Assembly: GCA_036272735.1 (NCBI GenBank)
Contig: DATAYF010000557.1
Span: 1 to 9,854 of the forward strand
Direction: 5' to 3'
Length of the DNA stretch: 9,854 nucleotides
Source of the DNA: DATAYF01 sp036272735
Lineage (GTDB): Bacteria > Chloroflexota > Ktedonobacteria > Ktedonobacterales > Ktedonobacteraceae
Positions 5,319 to 9,854 of this stretch are shown here, one piece after another. Both the position numbers and the translations under genes were made by a program. The notes below the pieces were generated by a model. The model saw only the letters and a program-made list of their open reading frames with translations, had not been told where the DNA came from and made no database searches. The first letter of the stretch is position 1. Each line of letters starts with the position of its first letter.

Positions 5319-6035
5319 TTGCAGCCGAATACCGCGGATTTTGTACCACCAGCGCAGCTCACGCTTTTACCGCGCCAGGTACACACCATTACTGATCGCT
5401 TTGCACTGGCAAACATGTATCTTTTACCTGGCGAGCGCCTCGTGATCGTAGATCCTCATTCTGAGGAACATGTCTTGCTGTTGCAAGACTATCTTGAACA
5501 TATTTTGTGTCGCTCCCTGACTGACATTGCGCTGGTTATTTTGACGAATCTTCATACCGACCAGACTGCGGGCCTGGCTTTACTGCGGCGTTTCTGTGAT
5601 GTACCCATCGCGGCAGCCGCGCCGTTACGCCAGGTGGTGCATTCTCAGCGTCGTATGTTGCACTCTTTTCCCCATGCCTGGCAGCATGGAGGGCTACTGC
5701 CCGCTGCATTCGAGAGCCAGTTGTGCTTTATCGATAGCTGGCTGGAGGATGGAGCCGAATTGCCTGCCAATGCCCAGTGGCGCGTCATTGCCAGCCCCGG
5801 CCATTCGCCTGATAGCCTTTGCCTCTACAATCCATCTACGGCCGAACTTCTTTGCAGTGATACAGTTATCGCTATGGGTCGTCGCACGCCTATCCTGCGC
5901 TGCGGCTCCGACCATCGTCGGGTTGCAGAAATGCTCCATTTCTTGCGTGGTTTGCGTGTACATTATGTCTATCCAGGTCAGGGAAAACCATTGTTGGCGC
6001 TCGATCCATTAGCCTGCCTTCGTATGGAACGGTGA
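5319..6035 (+). CDS. Metallo-beta-lactamase-fold protein with degenerate metal site
   Basis: 238 aa from TTG 5319, chosen because GGAGGG (5308-5313) sits 5 nt upstream; an earlier TTG at 5298 has no comparable site. The fold is seen from the order of motifs: 'YLLPGERLVIVDPH', 'VILTNLHTDQTAG', 'VIASPGHSPDSLCLY', 'LLCSDTVIAMG' and 'YVYPGQGKPLL'. These line up with the family's TH-HxHxDH-GG, xGHTxGs, xxGD and GHG elements. The canonical HxHxDH reads N77-L-H79-T-D81-Q82, and the last metal His is Gln221 (GQGKP). His162 and Asp181 remain. Three ligands are thus replaced by Asn or Gln, so ordinary two-zinc hydrolase activity is doubtful; a one-metal or non-catalytic role is possible. Its TGA is part of the downstream gene's ribosome binding site, implying co-translation with the IMP cyclohydrolase-like protein. 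The substrate is unknown. Confidence 0.82.
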   Translation: MQPNTADFVPPAQLTLLPRQVHTITDRFALANMYLLPGERLVIVDPHSEEHVLLLQDYLEHILCRSLTDIALVILTNLHTDQTAGLALLRRFCDVPIAAAAPLRQVVHSQRRMLHSFPHAWQHGGLLPAAFESQLCFIDSWLEDGAELPANAQWRVIASPGHSPDSLCLYNPSTAELLCSDTVIAMGRRTPILRCGSDHRRVAEMLHFLRGLRVHYVYPGQGKPLLALDPLACLRMER

Positions 6036-6042
6036 ATAGTAT

Positions 6043-6777
6043 ATGCACGCTCTTGAAATTGCTACCCAGAATTTTGAACAGCATCTTCGCAATAACCCCT
6101 ATCCGGGACGTGGCCTGGTAATCGGGCGTTCTGCTGTCGATGATGCCTGGCTGTTGCTCTACTGGATTATGGGACGTAGCGACAATAGCCGCAACCGGCG
6201 CTTTGTAATCGAGGATGGGACGATGCTCAAAACGGAGCCGGTTAATCCCACCCTGGTTGCTGATCCCAGCCTGATTATTTACGAGGCGATGCTTGAACTG
6301 CCTGGTCTCTACCTGGTAAGCAACGGGGATCAGACGCGTACGCTCTACGACATGCTGGCCTCAGGAGGGAACTTCCAGGCGGCGATGGCAATGCGCGAAC
6401 GCGAGCCAGACGCGCCCAATTATACGCCGCGCATCACCGGCTTGCTGGATCTGCGCGAATCGTACGCGCAGCTTACGCTCGGTCTATTAAAGGCCAACCC
6501 TTTCAATCCCGCGCTCACTGATCGCTTCATCTATCGTCCCGCGTCACCACCCGCTGGCTTCGGCGTTGGCCTGACGACCTATGCTAGTGACGGTAGCCCC
6601 TTGCCGAGCTTTGCTGGTGATCCGCTGGTGCTGCCTTTGCAAGGAAACGCCCAGGCGGTGTTGAATGCCTATTGGGACGCGCTCAACCCTGACAATCGCA
6701 TCTCGCTGGCCCTGAAGCGTATTTCGGCAGCGGGCGAACCCGGCGAGCTGCTCGTGCGCAACCGCTTTGGCGCGTGA
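6043..6777 (+). CDS. PurO-like IMP cyclohydrolase family protein
   Basis: 244 aa from ATG 6043, with GGTGA at 6031-6035 overlapping the previous stop and 7 nt between genes, a translationally coupled arrangement. The N-terminal 'NNPYPGRGLVIGRS' (18-30), 'YWIMGRSDNSRNRRF' (40-54), 'YLVSNGDQT' (90-98) and 'NYTPRI' (126-131) match the IMP cyclohydrolase family typified by archaeal PurO (Ntn-hydrolase-like fold). PurO closes the ring of FAICAR to give IMP, the last step of de novo purine synthesis (EC 3.5.4.10). Most bacteria use the bifunctional PurH instead, so a stand-alone bacterial member may replace PurH's cyclohydrolase half or act on another ligand. No other purine gene is nearby. The family call is firm; the exact reaction is inferred. 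The MBL-like partner upstream is an uncharacterised companion. Confidence 0.85.
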   Translation: MHALEIATQNFEQHLRNNPYPGRGLVIGRSAVDDAWLLLYWIMGRSDNSRNRRFVIEDGTMLKTEPVNPTLVADPSLIIYEAMLELPGLYLVSNGDQTRTLYDMLASGGNFQAAMAMREREPDAPNYTPRITGLLDLRESYAQLTLGLLKANPFNPALTDRFIYRPASPPAGFGVGLTTYASDGSPLPSFAGDPLVLPLQGNAQAVLNAYWDALNPDNRISLALKRISAAGEPGELLVRNRFGA

Positions 6778-6786
6778 GGTTGTCGC

Positions 6787-7848
6787 TTACTTCTGGCGGC
6801 TGGGCAGGCGCAGGGGCACGGGGCCGCTGTGGAGCATGCCCGGCCGTGATGGGGAGATGTCTATTCGCGGCTGCGGCAAAGGGGTCCTTGGTGTGGCCGT
6901 ATAGGTCATGTGGATATTGCCGATCCCAACGATATCGCCCGTTTGCAGGCGCCGTGGTGCGGATAGCGCTTCTCCATTGACGGTGGTGCCGTTACGACTT
7001 GCGAGATCTTGCACGTAGTCTCCATCTATCTGAGAGAGAAATTGGGCATGTTGGCGTGAGATGGAGGCATCCACGAGGAGAATGTGGCAATTGGTATCGC
7101 GTCCGACCGTGAGCAGTGGCTGGTTGAGTACAATCGTGCGGCCTGCCATCTCACCATCGTCTATTTGTAACTCGCCATCAGTGTTGAGCATACTTGGGCG
7201 TGGCGTGTTGGGATCTTGCGTCACGATCTCCTGCTTCGCGCTTGGCGTCATCAAGTCTTGTGCTGAGCGCCACGTGTGTCGAGTCAGGGGATCATCTTCT
7301 ACGGGCTCGATTTTTTGCGCCTCGGTAATGAAGAGGAAGCTATGCGTCCCGATGGTGATGATATCGTTGCTGTTGATCATCGTGGTCCCGCGCACTTTAT
7401 GCTTGTTACGCATGGTGCCATTGAGGCTTTCACAATCGGTCAGATACGCCTGCTCTGGTGTCCATGCTAGCTCTGCGTGCTTCCACGAAGCCATCTCATC
7501 ATCCAGCCAGATATCACACTCTTCATCGCGCCCGATAGTGGCTATCGTGCGTTTCAGCGCGAGACGTTGTCCCAGAAAATTGCCGCTTTTGTACTCTAGC
7601 CAGGCCCAGGGCGACTCATCTTCGTAGGCAAACGGGGGCACGATGCCCGACATCGAGCGTGGTGGAGGGAGTAGGCTGGTTGTCTTGTTGCGCGTTGCGG
7701 ATGCTGGTGGCTGAGAGGAAGTGCACATTGCTTTACGCTTACGCAGCATCACATACAGAGCGATGGCTGCACCGACAAGCAGGCAGCACGCCAGCCCAAT
7801 ATAAAAGCCTGGCATAGTAAACCAGGTTGAAGAATGTATGTTGCCCAT
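6787..7848 (-). CDS. Membrane-anchored protein with two FHA domains
   Basis: 353 aa from ATG 7846-7848 with AGGGGG at 7855-7860 as ribosome binding site. Residues 15-35 (FYIGLACCLLVGAAIALYVML) form one membrane helix followed by RKRK. By the positive-inside rule the long C-terminal part is cytoplasmic. A Pro/Ser/Thr-rich linker (about 42-75) leads to FHA1 (about 96-175: IGRDEECDI, S121 and H124 in ASWKHAE, N143-G-T in SLNGT). A second linker (about 176-225) leads to FHA2 (about 238-318: VGRDTNCHI, ISRQHAQF with S264 and H267, SRNGTTVNG). Both keep the phosphothreonine-binding signature residues. The tail (319-353) is Pro/Arg-rich. FHA domains bind phosphothreonine, so it may be a membrane scaffold read by a Ser/Thr kinase such as a PknB type. 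No kinase or phosphatase gene is in the window. It converges with the cyclohydrolase gene, stops 9 bp apart. Confidence 0.93.
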   Translation of the reverse strand: MGNIHSSTWFTMPGFYIGLACCLLVGAAIALYVMLRKRKAMCTSSQPPASATRNKTTSLLPPPRSMSGIVPPFAYEDESPWAWLEYKSGNFLGQRLALKRTIATIGRDEECDIWLDDEMASWKHAELAWTPEQAYLTDCESLNGTMRNKHKVRGTTMINSNDIITIGTHSFLFITEAQKIEPVEDDPLTRHTWRSAQDLMTPSAKQEIVTQDPNTPRPSMLNTDGELQIDDGEMAGRTIVLNQPLLTVGRDTNCHILLVDASISRQHAQFLSQIDGDYVQDLASRNGTTVNGEALSAPRRLQTGDIVGIGNIHMTYTATPRTPLPQPRIDISPSRPGMLHSGPVPLRLPSRQK

Positions 7849-8278
7849 TGTTTTCCCCCTCTCGTCTTACTGCCTGACATCCTGTCCCACCTCACCCCAG
7901 AAAATTGCACATAACATTCACAAGAGCATTTATGAGCAGTATAGTATTAAGAAGGAGTAATACCTATTTTTAGTTCAACACTGTTTTACTTTATAGAGAG
8001 AAACGTATGCTTTATGTTAGTAATTTCCCTATCCATCATAGCATTTTCAGGCGTTACGAGCAAATTTTTTGGGACTTGTGGGTATTCTTCTTAATTTTCG
8101 CGTTAATAAGCTGAACACATGAACTTCGCTTTTTGTAGTTATTCTGCACATTGTGTTTTTTGGGGAGCACACATTAAAATGAATATTAATAAATTTCTAA
8201 GCAAAAATTAAGATTTCACCTCTTCTTTTTAAGGTTTAAAAAATATGTTTTCTTTGTAATTGGAAAGGATTTCTGTTC
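7849..8278. other. AT-rich divergent intergenic region
   Basis: 430 bp between the divergent FHA and MFS genes, much more AT-rich than either. It should hold both promoters. For the FHA gene a TATACT -10 candidate on the minus strand lies at 7938-7943, beside a 6-bp inverted repeat GTATTA/TAATAC (7944-7949 with 7958-7963); no convincing -35 is seen. For the MFS gene no promoter stands out, although runs of A and T at 8180-8260 are permissive. A 35-codon hydrophobic reading frame lies inside (8007-8114). No riboswitch class is recognised. Confidence 0.5.
8007..8114 (+). CDS. Possible 35-aa hydrophobic leader peptide or small membrane protein
   Basis: ATG 8007 to TGA 8112-8114 gives 35 residues beginning MLYVSNFPIHHS and ending in a hydrophobic stretch, FWDLWVFFLIFALIS (residues 21-35). 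GAGAG at 7996-8000 is a weak ribosome binding site 6 nt before the ATG. It precedes the exporter gene by 164 bp on the same strand. An upstream small ORF before an efflux gene could act as a translated leader that controls it, or encode a small membrane protein. Short frames arise by chance in AT-rich DNA, so this is only a candidate. Confidence 0.25.
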   Translation: MLYVSNFPIHHSIFRRYEQIFWDLWVFFLIFALIS

Positions 8279-9553
8279 GTGAAGGTTATGGTTCGTGCTG
8301 AAAGACGCTCTCAGGTTCAAGCTCGTTCGTCTTTTCATTTGCTCTCTAACAAAACTTTTAGTGTGTTCATCCTCGGTTCGTTTCTTTCCAGTATGGGCTT
8401 CTGGATTCAGTCTATTGGCCAGAGTTGGCAGGTCTTACAAATGACCAATTCTGCGCTCCTCTTAGGACTGGTTGCATTCGCTGCCACTGCTCCAAATATT
8501 GTATTTTCACTGTTTGGTGGAGTGATTGTTGATCGTTTCAATCGTCAGCGCCTGGTGATTGTGGTCCAGATTGTGTATATGCTCACAGCGCTCTACCTTG
8601 GAATCGCGACGACGCTCCATATTGTGACCGTTTGGCAGATCATATGCATGGCTCTTATTAACGGTGTATGTAGCTGCGTTGGCTTTCCAGGCTGGCAGGC
8701 TTTTATTGGGGATCTGGTTCCTGCTGAAGATCTTAAGCAAGGGATTGCACTCAATTCAGTGCAATTTAATCTTTCGCGTGTGATTGGCCCCGCCGTTGGT
8801 GGTCTCTCTATCGCCCTGGTAGGCATAGCTGGTTCTTATTATCTCAATATGCTCAGCTATGTTTTTGTGGTTATTCCTTTATTCTTCATGCATCCTGTAC
8901 AACACAATAGCGAATCATCTCGTGAAAAAAGCCTCTGGCAGGGCATGAATGAAGGATTGACGTATACATTTCATAGTGCGAAGCTTATGCTTTTATTGTT
9001 TTTGCAATTGTTAATTGCTTTTCTAGTATTCCCATATATAACACTCTTGCCGATTTTTGCGCGTGACGTTTTTCATATTGGCGCTGGTGGGTTAGGTGTG
9101 CTCAATTCCGCCGCTGGCATCGGTGCCCTCGTTGGTTCTGTGCTCGTGGTGTTCGCGAGTCGACGTATGAGCAATGGTGTGCGTATGCTCCTTTGGGCCT
9201 GTGTCATTGGTGGCCTTGCCTGTGCAGCGTTTGCTATGACGCCGAACCTCCAAATGGCAAGCTTCTGGCTCATCGTGGTGGGGAGCTGTACCGTAATGTC
9301 ATCGACTATTGCGAATGCTGCTGTACAAACGCTGGTGCCGGAAGAGATGCGGGGCCGGGTGCTGAGTATTCTCGCGCTCATTTTGTTTGGTCTGGCTCCC
9401 TTTGGCAATCTCACTGCTGGCTGGATTGCTGGCACCTTTGGTTCACAGATGACGCTTGCCATTGGCGGCATCCTGTGTGTAGCACTTTCGCTACTGACGT
9501 TCGTTCTTCAACTCAAATTTGCTGCACCTGTGCAGCAGAAGGCTATTGCTTAA
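8279..9553 (+). CDS. Major facilitator superfamily exporter (DHA3/MFS_3, EntS- or MefA-like)
   Basis: 424 aa from GTG 8279 with AAAGGA (8264-8269) 9 nt upstream; the next ATG (8288) is too far from that site. About 12 hydrophobic helices are visible: roughly 27-48, 57-84, 91-114, 117-138, 161-182, 184-204, 233-257, 268-292, 301-320, 326-346, 358-384 and 387-412. The loop 2-3 signature is 'GGVIVDRFNRQR' (80-91), and its C-half counterpart includes 'EEMRGRVLS' (355-363). 'RVIGPAVGG' in helix 5 fits the antiporter-type motif. The N-terminal pattern 'SSMGFWIQSIGQSWQVLQMT' matches the DHA3 branch, which includes siderophore exporters (EntS) and macrolide efflux proteins (Mef). Likely proton-coupled export at the cytoplasmic membrane; the substrate cannot be assigned, as no biosynthetic or resistance gene adjoins it. 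It may be single or led by a small ORF. Confidence 0.92.
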   Translation: MKVMVRAERRSQVQARSSFHLLSNKTFSVFILGSFLSSMGFWIQSIGQSWQVLQMTNSALLLGLVAFAATAPNIVFSLFGGVIVDRFNRQRLVIVVQIVYMLTALYLGIATTLHIVTVWQIICMALINGVCSCVGFPGWQAFIGDLVPAEDLKQGIALNSVQFNLSRVIGPAVGGLSIALVGIAGSYYLNMLSYVFVVIPLFFMHPVQHNSESSREKSLWQGMNEGLTYTFHSAKLMLLLFLQLLIAFLVFPYITLLPIFARDVFHIGAGGLGVLNSAAGIGALVGSVLVVFASRRMSNGVRMLLWACVIGGLACAAFAMTPNLQMASFWLIVVGSCTVMSSTIANAAVQTLVPEEMRGRVLSILALILFGLAPFGNLTAGWIAGTFGSQMTLAIGGILCVALSLLTFVLQLKFAAPVQQKAIA

Positions 9554-9854
9554 ATCTGCCCTTTGTACGTATTCTGAAAGCTCCCCGTGCGAAAGCAGCG
9601 GGGGTTCTGAGCGGCGCTTCCACGCTTCCAGGTGTCCTCGACGGGCGAGGAGCACTGGCTCTGGTGTCGTTTCGCTCGAGATGTTGAGGCCGACGGGCTC
9701 TGGCTCTGGGGACACCAAAGCTTCGGGGCAACGACTGCCCCTCTTTCGCCCGTTGGAGAACCCGAGCGTTGGCAGCCCGCAGGCGCGCCTCCGCACCTTC
9801 CCAGGCCATGACCGCCCGGGCACACGAGGGAATGAGATGATCTTGATCCAGGGT
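9543..9854 (-). CDS. Unassigned open frame running off the window edge (5' truncated)
   Basis: On the minus strand a frame is open from the last base of the window to TAG at 9543-9545, about 103 residues. It is rich in Arg, Ala and Pro (for example AEARLRAANARVLQRAKEG and RSFGVPRARARRP) and overlaps the 3' end of the exporter gene by 11 bp. I recognise no family. The part nearer the window edge has some coding character. The part nearer the exporter looks like spurious translation of GC-rich hairpin DNA. It could be the end of a real gene, such as part of a mobile-element protein, or no gene. Confidence 0.2.
   Translation of the reverse strand, partial: TLDQDHLIPSCARAVMAWEGAEARLRAANARVLQRAKEGQSLPRSFGVPRARARRPQHLERNDTRASAPRPSRTPGSVEAPLRTPAAFARGAFRIRTKGRFKQ
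9583..9603 (+). terminator. Hairpin with GAAA loop after the exporter gene
   Basis: CCCCG-TGC-GAAA-GCA-G-CGGGG: eight pairs with one bulged G and a GAAA loop, 29 bp past the exporter stop. No T tract follows, so intrinsic termination is uncertain; it could stabilise the mRNA 3' end. Confidence 0.35.
9635..9741. repeat. Hairpin-rich GC tail with GGCTCTGG repeats
   Basis: Contains TCCTCG/CGAGGA (9635-9640 with 9646-9651), GGGGCA-ACGAC-TGCCCC followed by TCTTT (9725-9741, a possible plus-strand terminator), and TGGTGTC/GACACCA (9662-9668 with 9711-9717) which could form a larger outer stem. The octamer GGCTCTGG occurs at 9657-9664, 9696-9703 and 9702-9709. The composition differs sharply from the AT-rich DNA around 8000-8270. 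It may be an intergenic repeat element or the edge of a mobile element; no terminal repeat can be fixed within the window. Confidence 0.4.

Noticed and set aside
8119..8211. A 30-codon frame starting MNFAFCSYS upstream of the exporter
   Set aside because: It has no ribosome binding site and no notable hydrophobic or conserved pattern; it is probably chance in AT-rich DNA.
9491..9823. Minus-strand 110-codon frame overlapping the end of the exporter gene
   Set aside because: It overlaps about 60 bp of firm coding sequence in antisense and its composition looks non-coding.
1..9854. CRISPR array, tRNA, rRNA, toxin-antitoxin pair or phage-defence locus
   Set aside because: No regularly spaced repeats, tRNA-like cloverleaf, rRNA core sequence or recognisable defence or toxin domain was found; the genes are mainly housekeeping, signalling and transport.

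Overview
This 9.85 kb window carries seven complete or near-complete protein genes, the tail of an eighth, a catalytic RNA, and several strongly folded intergenic sequences. Gene content, mixed base composition (GC-rich genes, AT-rich spacers) and a bacterial PurO-type IMP cyclohydrolase point to a free-living bacterium. My best guess is a Chloroflexota soil filament of the Ktedonobacteria type, but this is an inference from general resemblance, not a marker-gene identification. I see no CRISPR array, tRNA, rRNA or recognisable insertion sequence.

Layout, left to right: (1) The 3' end of a secreted enzyme's beta-sandwich module (+) converges on glmS (-) across a shared hairpin. (2) glmS (glucosamine-6-phosphate synthase, -) is preceded by a glmS ribozyme at 2770-2934 whose helices P1, P2.1, P3, P3.1, P4 and a GNRA-capped P4a can be traced by eye. 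A cluster of hairpins resembling a dispersed intergenic repeat lies between ribozyme and start codon. Upstream of the ribozyme are a probable promoter and phased direct repeats. (3) A perfect 51-nt palindrome separates this unit from a stand-alone KAS III-type condensing enzyme (-). (4) Upstream of that gene lie an 89-nt nested stem-loop and a classic rho-independent terminator that ends a small double zinc-ribbon protein gene (-). The zinc-ribbon gene has a long leader closed by an 11-bp helix, a candidate structured regulatory RNA. (5) Divergent from it is a tightly coupled two-gene unit (+): a metallo-beta-lactamase-fold protein with an eroded metal site and a PurO-like IMP cyclohydrolase. 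(6) A membrane-anchored protein with two FHA domains (-) converges on the cyclohydrolase with only 9 bp between. (7) After a 430-bp AT-rich divergent spacer that may encode a 35-residue hydrophobic peptide comes a 12-helix DHA3/MFS_3-type exporter (+). (8) The last 300 bp are GC-rich, hairpin-rich and unassigned.

The genes do not form one pathway. Two themes stand out: RNA-level control (a glmS ribozyme feeding back on amino-sugar synthesis, plus a second possible structured leader on the zinc-ribbon gene), and the coupling of a degenerate MBL-fold protein to the last step of IMP synthesis. No defence system or large novel system is evident. The most interesting uncharacterised elements are the zinc-ribbon leader RNA and the MBL-like/PurO-like pair.
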